Part shown: positions 33,016-41,174 of the stretch, piece after piece
Layout: each line of letters starts with the position of its first letter
How positions within the stretch are numbered: position 1 is the first letter of the stretch
DNA from: Pseudomonadota bacterium
GTDB taxonomy: Bacteria > Myxococcota_A > UBA796 > CAJQPC01
Assembly (NCBI GenBank): GCA_024228935.1
Contig: JAAESX010000210.1
Coordinates: 124,001-188,000, forward strand
DNA length: 64,000 bases
Direction of reading: 5' to 3'
Program-made: the position numbers and the translations under genes
Notes under the pieces: model-generated
What the model was told of the DNA's origin: nothing
Databases searched by the model: none
Seen by the model: the letters and a program-made list of their open reading frames with translations, nothing else

Positions 33016-34442
33016 ACGCGCAGGCTCGTCGCCGCGCCGAGCTGGGCGAACGGCGCCAGGGCGGGACGGACCTCGGCCTCGAGAAACTCGCTGACCTGCT
33101 GCGGCGCGCGGCCCACGAAGGTGCTGGGGTCGAGCAGGGTGTCGAGGTCTGGGTGGATGGGCGCGAAGTAGCTGTCGGCGCGGACCCGGTCGATCAGGTC
33201 GTTGTCGCCGCCTTCGCCCTTGACGACCTGGGCGGCGTCCATGCTGTGCACGCGGATGGCCTCGTGGACCTCCTGCCGGTCGGCGCCCTTGCGGACCATC
33301 GCCATGATGAGGTTCTCGGTCGCCATGAAGGGGAGCTCGCTCGCGATGCGACGCCCGATGACCGCCGGGTAGACGACCAGGCCGGCGAAGACGTTCTGGA
33401 AGACCTCCAGGATGCCATCGGCCGCGAGGAACGACTCGGGCAGGCTCATGCGACGGTTGGCCGAGTCGTCCAGCGTCCGCTCCATCCACTGGAGCGCTCC
33501 GGTCCACGCGGTGTCCTGGGCCAGCGAGATCAGGTGGCGGCTGAGCGCGCAGACCCGCTCGCTGCGCATCGGGTTGCGCTTGTAGGCCATCGCCGAGCTG
33601 CCGATCTGGTGCTTGCCGAAGGGCTCCTCGAGCTCCTTCAGGTTGGCGAGCAGGCGGATGTCGGTGGCGATGCGGTGCGCGGTCGCGCCGAAGCTGGCCA
33701 GCGCCGAGACGATCTCGTGGTCCAGCTTGCGAGTGTAGGTCTGGCCGGTCACCCGGAACGCGCTGGGGAAGCCGAACGACGCGGTGACCCGGCGGTCGAG
33801 CTCGACGACCTTGTCGTGGTCGCCGTCGAAGAGCGCCAGGAAGCTGCCCTGGGTGCCCGTGGTGCCCTTCACGCCGCGGAAGCGGAGGTCGGCCCGGGCC
33901 CGGGTCAGGGCGCGCAGGTCCATGAGGAGCTCCTGCAGCCACAGGCAGGCTCGCTTGCCGACGGTGGTGAGCTGGGCGGGCTGGAAGTGCGTGAAGCCCA
34001 GGGTGGGCAGCGCCGCGTGGGTCTCGGCGAACGCGGCCAGGTGGTGGACGGCGTTGGCGAGCTTGGGGATGAGGGCGTCCAGGGCGTCGCGCAGCACGAC
34101 CAGGTCGGTGTTGTCGCCGACGTAGCAGCTCGTGGCGCCCAGGTGGATGATGGGTCGAGCGTCGGGGATCTGGTCGCCCCAGGCGTGCACGTGCGCCATC
34201 ACGTCGTGGCGGAACTTCTTCTCGTAGGTGGCCGCGAGGTCGTAGTCGATGTCTTCGAGGTGCCCGCGCATGCTGTCGAGCTGCCCGTCGGTGATGTCGA
34301 GCCCGAGCGCCTGTTCGGCTTCGGCCAGCGCCAGCCAGAGCCGCCGCCAGGTGCTGAACTTCTTGTGCGGCGAGAAGAGGTAGCTCATCTCCGCGCTGGC
34401 GTAGCGGGAGACGAGGGGGTGTTCGTAGACGCGGTCGGACAT
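33012..34442 (-). CDS. purB: Adenylosuccinate lyase
   Basis: A 476-residue enzyme of purine synthesis that releases fumarate from SAICAR and from adenylosuccinate. The fumarase/aspartase superfamily signature GSSAMAYKRNPMRSE is present, along with HLGATSCYVGDNTDL and LGFTHFQPAQLTTVG (catalytic His region). The size and HDVMAHVHAWG place it with the long, eukaryote-like adenylosuccinate lyases. The ATG at 34442 has a good ribosome-binding site (GAGGAG about 6 nt upstream). It heads a two-gene operon with the PDZ protein. Confidence 0.95.
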   Translation of the reverse strand: MSDRVYEHPLVSRYASAEMSYLFSPHKKFSTWRRLWLALAEAEQALGLDITDGQLDSMRGHLEDIDYDLAATYEKKFRHDVMAHVHAWGDQIPDARPIIHLGATSCYVGDNTDLVVLRDALDALIPKLANAVHHLAAFAETHAALPTLGFTHFQPAQLTTVGKRACLWLQELLMDLRALTRARADLRFRGVKGTTGTQGSFLALFDGDHDKVVELDRRVTASFGFPSAFRVTGQTYTRKLDHEIVSALASFGATAHRIATDIRLLANLKELEEPFGKHQIGSSAMAYKRNPMRSERVCALSRHLISLAQDTAWTGALQWMERTLDDSANRRMSLPESFLAADGILEVFQNVFAGLVVYPAVIGRRIASELPFMATENLIMAMVRKGADRQEVHEAIRVHSMDAAQVVKGEGGDNDLIDRVRADSYFAPIHPDLDTLLDPSTFVGRAPQQVSEFLEAEVRPALAPFAQLGAATSLRV

Positions 34443-34477
34443 CTCTGCTCCTCTCGTTCTGGTCGCCGACTAACTGA

Positions 34478-34483
34478 CATACT
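34478..34483 (+). promoter_or_regulatory. Putative -10 element (CATACT), leaderless spacing
   Basis: CATACT ends 6 nt before the ATG at 34490. No Shine-Dalgarno sequence fits in the gap, so the message is probably leaderless. Confidence 0.35.
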
Positions 34484-34489
34484 CGACGG

Positions 34490-35896
34490 ATGGGCACACC
34501 GACACGCATCCGTGGCGCGACGCCGGCGGGGCTGGCGTGGGCCTGTGAGCTGGCTCGCCGGGGCTGCGAGGTCGAGGTGAGCGACCCCCGGTCGGGGCCC
34601 GCCCACGCGCCGCTCGTGCTCGGGCCCCGCGGCCAGGAACACTGGCACCACCTGGGCGTGCCGCTGGGTGGACACCGGCTGCACGGGCTGACGCTCACAT
34701 CCGACCGCGTTCGCGTGGCCCACCTGTCGATGGACGAGCTGGACACGCCGTTTCCGTTCCTGACGGCCGTGCCCGAGGGGGAGACGCGGCTCCTGGCCTT
34801 CGCCGAGCAGCTGGGCGTGAGGGTCCTCTGGGAGCGTGGCGCCGAGGTCGAGCAAGGTCCGCGGGTCGGCTGGACGGCCGAGATGTCGATCGGCGGCGTG
34901 GCGGACGACGAGGTTCACCTGGGCGTGGACGACGACGGGTTGCTCGGAATCGTCCCGCTGGGCGAGGGCAGGGCGCGGCTGCAGGTCGAGGGGACGATGA
35001 ACCGGCCGGACGGCGGGGACTGGACGCGCTGGCTGAACGCGCGTGGGCCGGCGGGTGCCTGGGTGCGCGAGGCCGGCGAGGCGCGCCCGGTGCGGCGCGA
35101 GACGGCGCTGTGGTGCGACACCGAGGAGGCGCGGAACCGCGGCTGGGCCGAGGCGCTGGTCGCCACCGGTCGAGGGCATGCGGGCCTGGCCCAGGGCGTC
35201 GAGGTCGAGCGGCGCGCCCTGGTCCGTCGCCTGGAGCGAGGTCGGCGCTTCGTGCCGCGGGTCGTCGCCTTGCGCCAGCCCGTGCCGCGCGACCGCGTGG
35301 GGTGGCTCGTCCCGCACCTCGCACGATGGGAGCCGGTCCAGGAGCGCGTGGCGCGCCTGCGAGCCGACCTGCACGTCGGCTACCGGGACAGCCCCTGGGT
35401 CGGCGAGGACCGCGATCCGCTCCTGTTGGCTCGGGTGGGGCGCGACGACCGCGCCGAGACCCCGACGCTCGCCGGCTACCTGGACTTCAGCGGCGGCCCG
35501 GTGCCTGGGGACCGCGCCCCGGATGCCCCGTTCGGAGCGGGGGGCGGTCGCCGTCTTCGCCAGGCCCTGCGCGGGCACCGGCACGGCCTGCTCCTGTTCG
35601 ACGGCCTGGCCGACACCGACGACGGCTACCGGGTGCTCGGGGAGATCGCCCAGGTGGTCGAGGAGCGCTTCGGGGACGTGGTCGCCGCATGCGTCGTGGT
35701 GCCCTCGGAGCGTCGTCCGCCGGCGCTGGGCTGGGACGGGCCCATGCTCTCGGATCCGGACTTCACGCTTCACACCGCGTTCGGCGCGCGGTCCGAGTGC
35801 CTGTACCTCATCCGCCCGGACGGGTTCGTGGGGTATCGCTCGCAGCCGGCGCAGCTGGACGGCTTGCTGCGCCATCTCGCACGCATCTTCGTCTGA
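34490..35896 (+). CDS. FAD-monooxygenase-like protein lacking the GD motif
   Basis: A 468-residue protein shaped like an aromatic-ring hydroxylase. The first strand and dinucleotide turn are IRGATPAGLAWACELARRG, where GATPAG replaces the usual GxGxxG. A substrate-domain segment DGLLGIVPLGEGRARLQVEG is clear. The second FAD motif, normally GDAAHxxxP, is absent; its place holds LVRRLERGRRFVPRVVALRQ. The C-terminal 120 residues look like the thioredoxin-like domain of phenol-hydroxylase relatives, ending LIRPDGFVGYRSQ. It may bind FAD weakly or not at all. Monocistronic, apparently leaderless. Confidence 0.6.
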   Translation: MGTPTRIRGATPAGLAWACELARRGCEVEVSDPRSGPAHAPLVLGPRGQEHWHHLGVPLGGHRLHGLTLTSDRVRVAHLSMDELDTPFPFLTAVPEGETRLLAFAEQLGVRVLWERGAEVEQGPRVGWTAEMSIGGVADDEVHLGVDDDGLLGIVPLGEGRARLQVEGTMNRPDGGDWTRWLNARGPAGAWVREAGEARPVRRETALWCDTEEARNRGWAEALVATGRGHAGLAQGVEVERRALVRRLERGRRFVPRVVALRQPVPRDRVGWLVPHLARWEPVQERVARLRADLHVGYRDSPWVGEDRDPLLLARVGRDDRAETPTLAGYLDFSGGPVPGDRAPDAPFGAGGGRRLRQALRGHRHGLLLFDGLADTDDGYRVLGEIAQVVEERFGDVVAACVVVPSERRPPALGWDGPMLSDPDFTLHTAFGARSECLYLIRPDGFVGYRSQPAQLDGLLRHLARIFV

Positions 35897-36259
35897 CGGC
35901 GTCGCATTCAGCACAGTTTCCAGAGCAGCGAAGCCGACATCCCGTGAGAGATGTCGGCTTCGGGAGGGACCGGCCAGGTCGTCCGCGTCGAAACTGTGTG
36001 GCATTGTCACCGCATCAGCGGCGGGGGTCGGCAGGGGTTGGTGCAGGCGATTCGCCTGTCATACAGCGTGTCCGCGGCCCTTTGAAGTGCCTCAGGTCCG
36101 GAGTGCGGGCGTCTTGGCCGGCTCCGTGTGTTCGTCAGGGTTCAATGGCCTCACACGCTCCGTCTTTGTTCATGTGTTTTATAGCGAGCGACAATTCGTG
36201 TGGGCAAGAGAAATCGAACAATACCTGCACGAGATCGGGTCACACACCCAGGTGGGCGC
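35897..36259. other. 363-bp intergenic region with nested inverted repeats and a lower-GC patch
   Basis: No convincing gene is present. The left part holds the nested inverted repeats described separately. From about 36000 to 36250 the sequence is richer in A/T than anything else in the window, with stretches such as TTGTTCATGTGTTTTATAGC and AATCGAACAATACC. The + strand frame through 36160-36290 reads FVHVFYSERQFVWAREIEQY, which could be a remnant of a foreign gene, but it has no start and runs into the neighbouring lipoprotein gene. Confidence 0.6.
35912..35998. repeat. Nested inverted repeat (13-bp hairpin inside 9-bp arms)
   Basis: The inner pair is a perfect 13-bp stem, CGAAGCCGACATC (35929-35941) and its complement (35950-35962), with an 8-nt loop. 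It is enclosed by outer arms CACAGTTTC (35912-35920) and GAAACTGTG (35990-35998). The hairpin starts 32 bp after the stop of the monooxygenase-like gene. There is no following T-run, so it is not a classical terminator; it may be a Rho-antagonising or mRNA-stabilising hairpin, a small structured RNA or a mobile-element remnant. Confidence 0.7.
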
Positions 36260-37267
36260 TCAGAGCGGCTCGGACGCGCATCGGAAGCTGATCGTGCCGT
36301 CGAACTCGGGGACGTGCGCCAGGAAGCCGGCGCCCGATGCGGTGCCGTAGGCGCTCCCCGCGTAGTAGGCGCCGCCGCGCTTGTCGGTCCGGGGGGTGCC
36401 GTCCTGGTCCTCACGGACGGTCAGGACGCCCAGCGTGAAGGTCTCGTCCAGTGGCCCGACCGTCAGCGGGAGCGCTTCGGTGCTGGCGCGGTCGAACAGG
36501 TACCCGGTGGCGGGGTGGTCGGCCCACTCCCAGGAGTCGGGCTCCAGCGCGACCTCGATGCGGCCGTCCTCGCGGAGCGTCATGAAGGGCTGGACGCCGG
36601 CGACCTGCAGGTCGGTCGCCTCGACCAGCTCCTCGGTTCCGACCAGATAGCCGTCCTCGTCCTCGGACAGCTCTGGGAAGAGCGCCAGGAACGCCGCGAT
36701 GTCGACGACGAGCTGGGGGTCGGCCCACTCGAACGCGTTCCCCGAGCTGTCGTAGACCCCGAATGGGCTCACGCATGTCTCCAGGCTGCCGGTCGGCTGG
36801 AGGGACTCGTAGACGACCTCGCCGTCCACGGTGGGGGTGACGCAGGCGGCGTCGTCCATCTGGTCGCCGTAGGGGTAGGTGGAGCCCCCCTCGCCGACGA
36901 CCCCATCCGCCGCGTCCTCCCACTGGTCCGAGGTGGCGAGCCACATGCCGCTGTCGGCGCACATCTCGAGCGCCTCGTAGAACGAGATCGCCGTGGTGGG
37001 GATGACGCCTTCGACCGATGTCGGCACCCCGTCGACGATGTGGGCCTCGTACTGGAAGATGCAGTAGTCGGGGTCGCTCAGCGAGTCGCCGACGGGGATG
37101 AGCCCGTCGGGGCACACGGGCTCGATGGGGGCGGTGTCCCCGGTGTCGGTGTCGCTGGTCTCGCCCGTCTCATCGGGTTCCTCGCTGTGGGCCGCGGAGT
37201 CGGCGTTCGAGGAGGAGTCCTGGCCGGTGTCTGCGGGAGCGGTGCAGCCGAGTAGAGCGATCCACAT
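36260..37267 (-). CDS. FGE-sulfatase-domain lipoprotein
   Basis: A 335-residue lipoprotein starting MWIALLGCTAPADTG, with the acylated cysteine at residue 8, then an Asp/Thr/Glu/Ser-rich linker (DETGETSDTDTGDTAP). The rest follows the formylglycine-generating-enzyme-like (C-lectin) fold: FYEALEMCADSGMWLATSDQ, STYPYGDQMDD, TCVSPFGVYDSSGNAFEWAD and the C-terminal RGGAYYAG with TISFRCAS. Many such exported relatives are binding proteins and not sulfatase-maturing enzymes. No sulfatase is nearby. No upstream in-frame start gives a longer signal peptide. Confidence 0.78.
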   Translation of the reverse strand: MWIALLGCTAPADTGQDSSSNADSAAHSEEPDETGETSDTDTGDTAPIEPVCPDGLIPVGDSLSDPDYCIFQYEAHIVDGVPTSVEGVIPTTAISFYEALEMCADSGMWLATSDQWEDAADGVVGEGGSTYPYGDQMDDAACVTPTVDGEVVYESLQPTGSLETCVSPFGVYDSSGNAFEWADPQLVVDIAAFLALFPELSEDEDGYLVGTEELVEATDLQVAGVQPFMTLREDGRIEVALEPDSWEWADHPATGYLFDRASTEALPLTVGPLDETFTLGVLTVREDQDGTPRTDKRGGAYYAGSAYGTASGAGFLAHVPEFDGTISFRCASEPL

Positions 37268-37311
37268 GTCGGGATCATGGCACGCCGTTACCGGAACGGC
37301 CTGGAGGGCTC

Positions 37312-38589
37312 ATGGCCTCGGCGACCGGACTGATCGACTACGTGGCGGAGAGCCCCAGCCCCTACCACTGCGTCGAGGCCACGCTGCAACGGCTCGAGGC
37401 CACGGGCTTCGACGAGCTGGACGAGCGGTCGGACTGGGGTGTCCTGGCGGTCGGCACCAAGGCCTTCGTGCGGCGCAGCGGCACGGTGCTGGCGTTCGTC
37501 GTGGGGCAGGACGCGCCTGCGCGCGCCGGCTTCCGCATGGTGGGCGCCCACACGGACTCGCCCAACCTGCGGCTCAAGCCCGCCGCCGAGTACGAGAGCG
37601 AGGGCTACCGGCAGTGTGGCGTCGAGGTGTACGGCGGCATCCTGCCGTACACGTGGTTCGACCGGGACCTGGGCCTGAGCGGCCGGGTGACCGTGCGAAC
37701 GGACGCCGGTCTTGAGAGCCGGCTGGTGCGCATCGACCGCCCGCTGGCCCGGGTGACCAGCCTCGCCATCCACCTCAACCGGAAGGTCCGGACCGACGGC
37801 TTCAAGCCGAACAGCCAGAAGGAGCTGCCCCCCATCCTGGGCCTCCATGGCGAGGGTCCTGGGGCGCTCGAGCGGCTGGTGACGGGCGCGCTGGACATCG
37901 AGTTCGAGCAGGTGCTGGCGTGGGACCTCATGCTCCACGACCTGCAGGCCCCCTGCCTCGGCGGCCTCGACGAGGAGTTCGTCTTCGCCCCGCGCATGGA
38001 CAACCAGTACAGCTGCTACCTGGCGCTCGAGGCGCTGCTCGCGGCCGAGGTGGGTGAAGCGACCGCCGTCGTGGCCCTCTACGACCACGAGGAGGTCGGC
38101 TCGAGCTCGGCGACGGGGGCGGCGGGGGCGCTCCTCGAGAACACGCTGCGGCGCATCGAGGCCGGCCACGAGACCAAGGCGCCCGGCGGGTTCGAGCGCG
38201 CTGTCGCCTCGAGCTTCCAGATCAGCGCCGACATGGCGCACGGGGTGCACCCCAACTACGCCGACCGGCACGACGGCAACCACAAGCCGCGGGTCAACGG
38301 CGGCCCCGTGGTCAAGCTGAACACCCAGCAGCGCTACGCGACCGACGGCGAGACGGCCGCGCGGTTCAAGAACGCGTGCCACGAGCTCGAGGTGCCCGTG
38401 CAGGAGTTCATCAACCGGACCGACCTGGCCTGCGGCTCGACCATCGGCCCGATCAGCAGCGCTCGGCTGGGCATCCGGACGGTGGACATCGGCTGCGCAC
38501 AGCTGTCGATGCACAGCATCCGCGAGCTCGCCGGGGCAGGGGACGTCTCCCCGACGACGCAGGTGTTCGCGCGGCTACTCGGGAGCTGA
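37312..38589 (+). CDS. apeB: M18 family aminopeptidase
   Basis: A 425-residue cytosolic metallo-aminopeptidase. Its zinc ligands lie in GAHTDSPNLRLKP, PRMDNQYSC, DHEEVGSSSATGAAG and MAHGVHPNYADRHDGNHKP, in the order seen in M18 enzymes (aspartyl aminopeptidase and ApeB). Length matches bacterial ApeB (about 430). It removes N-terminal residues, often acidic ones, from peptides. Start ATG at 37312 has GGAGGG upstream. The 3' end overlaps the convergent gene by 15 bp. Confidence 0.93.
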   Translation: MASATGLIDYVAESPSPYHCVEATLQRLEATGFDELDERSDWGVLAVGTKAFVRRSGTVLAFVVGQDAPARAGFRMVGAHTDSPNLRLKPAAEYESEGYRQCGVEVYGGILPYTWFDRDLGLSGRVTVRTDAGLESRLVRIDRPLARVTSLAIHLNRKVRTDGFKPNSQKELPPILGLHGEGPGALERLVTGALDIEFEQVLAWDLMLHDLQAPCLGGLDEEFVFAPRMDNQYSCYLALEALLAAEVGEATAVVALYDHEEVGSSSATGAAGALLENTLRRIEAGHETKAPGGFERAVASSFQISADMAHGVHPNYADRHDGNHKPRVNGGPVVKLNTQQRYATDGETAARFKNACHELEVPVQEFINRTDLACGSTIGPISSARLGIRTVDIGCAQLSMHSIRELAGAGDVSPTTQVFARLLGS

Positions 38590-39546
38590 GGGGCTCTCGC
38601 CGACCTCGAAGGTCGTGACGGGGCCGCAGCGGCCATCGACGCAGCCCACGAGGGTCCAGGCGCCAGCGGGGGCTCCGTTCGCGACGAGCGCGCGGAACCG
38701 CTCCAGGTTCCGGCCGACGTAGCAGCGGCCCAGATCGGCGTCGATGCGGTTGTCGCAGCGGTAGTCGTCGAGCTGGACGGCGCCGGACGGGTCCATCCAC
38801 CGGAGCTCCATCGGGCCCGCGCTCGCGAAGTCGAACTGCCAGTAGCGGTAGTCGTCGACGACCCAGCTCTTCAGGGTCTCGTCGTGGACCGGGGGCGCCC
38901 AGAGCCGGGTCGGGACGGTGACCACGTTGTCGACGAGCTCGGGAGCGGCGGCCGGCCCGGCGACCGCGGCGAGCACCGCGGGCGTGATGGGCGGAGGCTT
39001 CGGCTCGGCCGTGGGCGGGTCCAGCAGCATGGTCGTGGTCCAGGCCGCGGCCCCGATCAAGGCCACCAGGCCGGCGGCGACACCCATCCGGACACGGCGG
39101 CGCGCACGCAGCTCGAACTCGCGCTCGGCGGCCTCCTTGTCGCGGAGTCCGGCCTTGATGCGCCAGTCGCGCAGGGCGTTTTCACCGCGGGACAGGCCGT
39201 CGCGCTCGTCCTCGCTCGTGATGAGCATCCGGCCGCGGATGTCCTGCTCGTCGGTCGTCAGCAGAAGGAAGCCCTGCTCGCCTCGGGGATGGTCGGGCGG
39301 GGGCAGGAAGCCCTGGACGGACGGGTCGTCCTCGAGCAGCTCCTCGACGTCGTCCTCGACCGGCTCGAGCGACATCGGCTCGGGGGCGTCGAGGAAGGAG
39401 AGGTCCGTGATGTCGTCGCCGGCGTCCTCTTCGGCGAGACACATCTCGTCGAGGTCCATCGGGACGTGCTCGGGCACGGGCAGATCGAGGCCGTCGGCCT
39501 CGGCGATCTCAGGGCTGTCGAGCAGGGGCTCGCTGCGTGAGGACAC
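38575..39546 (-). CDS. Single-pass membrane protein with acidic cytoplasmic region
   Basis: A 323-residue protein. Residues 1-120 are very acidic (LEPVEDDVEELLEDDP); a helical basic segment follows (EREFELRARRRVRMGV), then one membrane segment (VAAGLVALIGAAAWTTTMLL, about residues 155-175) and an external domain of about 150 residues with paired cysteines (DDYRCDNRIDADLGRCYVG, VGCVDGRCGP), probably disulfide-bonded. The GTG start at 39546 has GGAGG 5 nt upstream. No family recognised. It is downstream of and parallel to the TetR-type gene. Confidence 0.65.
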   Translation of the reverse strand: MSSRSEPLLDSPEIAEADGLDLPVPEHVPMDLDEMCLAEEDAGDDITDLSFLDAPEPMSLEPVEDDVEELLEDDPSVQGFLPPPDHPRGEQGFLLLTTDEQDIRGRMLITSEDERDGLSRGENALRDWRIKAGLRDKEAAEREFELRARRRVRMGVAAGLVALIGAAAWTTTMLLDPPTAEPKPPPITPAVLAAVAGPAAAPELVDNVVTVPTRLWAPPVHDETLKSWVVDDYRYWQFDFASAGPMELRWMDPSGAVQLDDYRCDNRIDADLGRCYVGRNLERFRALVANGAPAGAWTLVGCVDGRCGPVTTFEVGESPSAPE

Positions 39547-39584
39547 GGTTCCTCCCGGACATTCGGAGGACCAGTCTGCTACGC

Positions 39585-39596
39585 TTGACGTGTCAA
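39585..39596. promoter_or_regulatory. Palindrome TTGAC-GT-GTCAA, possible operator
   Basis: Inverted repeat with 5-bp arms in the 64-bp gap between the TetR-type gene and the membrane-protein gene at 38575. Read on the minus strand it contains TTGACA, a good -35 hexamer for that downstream gene. A repressor bound here would block that promoter. Inferred from symmetry only. Confidence 0.35.
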
Positions 39597-39610
39597 GTCA
39601 ACCCTTGAGG

Positions 39611-40255
39611 TCAGTTCTTGAGGTTGTCTCCGGACTCCTGGCGGCTCCCCGTCGCCAGCGCGGGCTCGTCGGGCAGGTGCCGCAGCCCCATCCAGCCGAT
39701 GGCGGCGACGTGGCGGGCGACCTCCTCCTTCGGCAGCTCGGGGTTCTCGAGCAACCACTGACCGGCCGCCGTGACCATGCCGATGAGGGCGTGCGCATAG
39801 ATCGGCGAGACGCTCGGCGGGATCTCGGCTGGCTCGAACTCCTTGTCGAAGATGTCGCTGATGCGGTCGGCCAGGTCGCTGATGACCGAGTGCATGCCGT
39901 AGGAGGCGGTCGTGGGCGGCGCATCGCGGGTGAGCACGGCGAACCCGTCGGGTCGCTCCTCGACGTAGGTCAGGAAGGCGATGACGGCACCCTCGAAGCG
40001 CACGCGAGGTCCGCCCTTGGCGATCTTGTGGGCGACGCGCTGGACGAGCGCCTCCATCTCGCGGTCGACGATGACCGCGAACAGGCCTTCCTTGCCGCCG
40101 AAGTGCTCGTAGACGATGGGCTTCGAGACGCCCGCCGAGCGCGCGATCTCCTCGACCGAGGTCGCGTCGTACCCCGCCTTGGCGAAGACCTGTCGACCGA
40201 CCTCGATGAGCTGGGTCCGGCGCTGGGCTGCCGTGAGTCGCTTCGTTCGTGCCAT
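39611..40255 (-). CDS. TetR family transcriptional regulator
   Basis: A 214-residue repressor-type protein. The N-terminal helix-turn-helix reads QLIEVGRQVFAKAGYDATSV, EEIARSAGVSKPIVYEHFGG and KEGLFAVIVDREM, which is characteristic of TetR regulators. The C-terminal ligand domain is about 150 residues. Start ATG at 40255 (MARTKRLTAAQRR) is favoured: TAGGAT lies 7 nt upstream, a leaderless arrangement, while the extended frame adds nine doubtful residues. Palindromes at 39585 and 40376 flank the gene and are candidate operators. Confidence 0.9.
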   Translation of the reverse strand: MARTKRLTAAQRRTQLIEVGRQVFAKAGYDATSVEEIARSAGVSKPIVYEHFGGKEGLFAVIVDREMEALVQRVAHKIAKGGPRVRFEGAVIAFLTYVEERPDGFAVLTRDAPPTTASYGMHSVISDLADRISDIFDKEFEPAEIPPSVSPIYAHALIGMVTAAGQWLLENPELPKEEVARHVAAIGWMGLRHLPDEPALATGSRQESGDNLKN

Positions 40256-40262
40256 GTGGCGG

Positions 40263-40268
40263 ATCCTA
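40263..40268 (-). promoter_or_regulatory. Putative -10 element of the TetR-type gene (TAGGAT)
   Basis: On the minus strand TAGGAT ends 7 nt before the ATG at 40255, matching the leaderless spacing seen at 3272, 20126, 40426 and 60083. Confidence 0.4.
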
Positions 40269-40375
40269 ACCACGGAGGGCAATGCGGTGGTTCCGTCGGT
40301 TCGTCATCCGGAACGACGACATCGTCTCGGGGGCCCTTCGGTGGCGCTGAACGATGCCGCCGAGCCTTCTCTTGC

Positions 40376-40388
40376 ACGTCAGTGACGT
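40376..40388. promoter_or_regulatory. Perfect 13-nt palindrome ACGTCA-G-TGACGT
   Basis: An odd-length perfect inverted repeat in the 183-bp divergent spacer between the TetR-type gene and the response-regulator gene. It shares the TGACG core with the palindrome on the other side of the TetR gene, so both may bind the same protein. Symmetry only; no binding data. Confidence 0.4.
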
Positions 40389-40425
40389 ACCCGCGGATTG
40401 GCGTCTCAGGTGGGCTCGTGTCCGG

Positions 40426-40431
40426 TAGGCT
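40426..40431 (+). promoter_or_regulatory. Putative -10 element (TAGGCT), leaderless spacing
   Basis: TAGGCT ends 7 nt before the first of two consecutive ATG codons (40439, 40442). The hexamer and spacing equal those at 20126. Confidence 0.45.
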
Positions 40432-40438
40432 GCCCTGG

Positions 40439-41152
40439 ATGATGCGTCGAGTCGACCCGCACAGTGACCCCAACGCCGCCGTGGCGATGGTCGTCTTGCA
40501 CTCGTTCGTCGACCTTCATGCGCGAGAGACCATGGCGACCGTCCGGGTCGTGGGTCGAGGCGCCGCGGTCCGCATCGACGTGACGCTGGACCCGTGGTCG
40601 GTCCATCTGGCGGTCCAGGACGGCCAGCTCCAGGCGCGGCTCTACAACACGGGCTGGGCGGACGAGGACCACGACCTGCTGTTCCGTTCGCGGGTCCCGG
40701 CGGACGTCGAGCGCGTCGGCGCCTGGGCACGTCGACAGGCCGCAAACGTCATGCAGGCGCTCCAGTCGACGCGCGAGCAGGAGCCGGTGGCGCTGGAGCC
40801 GTTGCGGCTCCTCGTCGTCGACGACGAGTCCATCCTGCGACAGGCGCTCGTCCGGATGCTTCGCGACCATGTCGTGCACGTGGCGGCGAGCGTGGACGAG
40901 GCCCGCGAGAAGCTCGCCCAGACCGACTACGACGGCGTCCTGCTGGACGTGGTCCTGCCAGGGGTCGGCGGGCTGGACTACCTGCGGGAGCTCCGCGGCT
41001 CGTACCCCGAGGTCGCGCGGCGGGTCTGCCTGATGACGGCGAACCCCGAGATGCTCGACGGGCACCCGTCGCCATCGCTCGTGAAGCCCTTCTCCAAGGG
41101 CGAGCTGTTGGACGTCCTGGAGTGGTTCCAGCTGACTCGCCGGACGGACTGA
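40439..41152 (+). CDS. Response regulator with N-terminal domain of unknown type
   Basis: A 237-residue protein. The C-terminal 115 residues are a receiver domain: acidic pair in LRLLVVDDESILRQAL, phosphoacceptor Asp170 in VLLDVVLPGVGG, Thr in CLMTANPE and conserved Lys in SLVKPFSKGEL. The N-terminal 120 residues (HARETMATVRVVGRGAAVRI, LQARLYNTGWADEDHDLLF) form a small alpha/beta unit I do not recognise; it has no DNA-binding motif. The order output-like domain then receiver is unusual. No histidine kinase is adjacent. Likely leaderless. Confidence 0.78.
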   Translation: MMRRVDPHSDPNAAVAMVVLHSFVDLHARETMATVRVVGRGAAVRIDVTLDPWSVHLAVQDGQLQARLYNTGWADEDHDLLFRSRVPADVERVGAWARRQAANVMQALQSTREQEPVALEPLRLLVVDDESILRQALVRMLRDHVVHVAASVDEAREKLAQTDYDGVLLDVVLPGVGGLDYLRELRGSYPEVARRVCLMTANPEMLDGHPSPSLVKPFSKGELLDVLEWFQLTRRTD

Positions 41153-41174
41153 GCCGCCCGGCGGGGTTCCAGTC

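Noticed and set aside
36160..36290. Possible transposase or phage remnant in the low-GC spacer
   Set aside because: The short frame has no start, no known motif and no terminal repeats, so it is not called as a mobile element.
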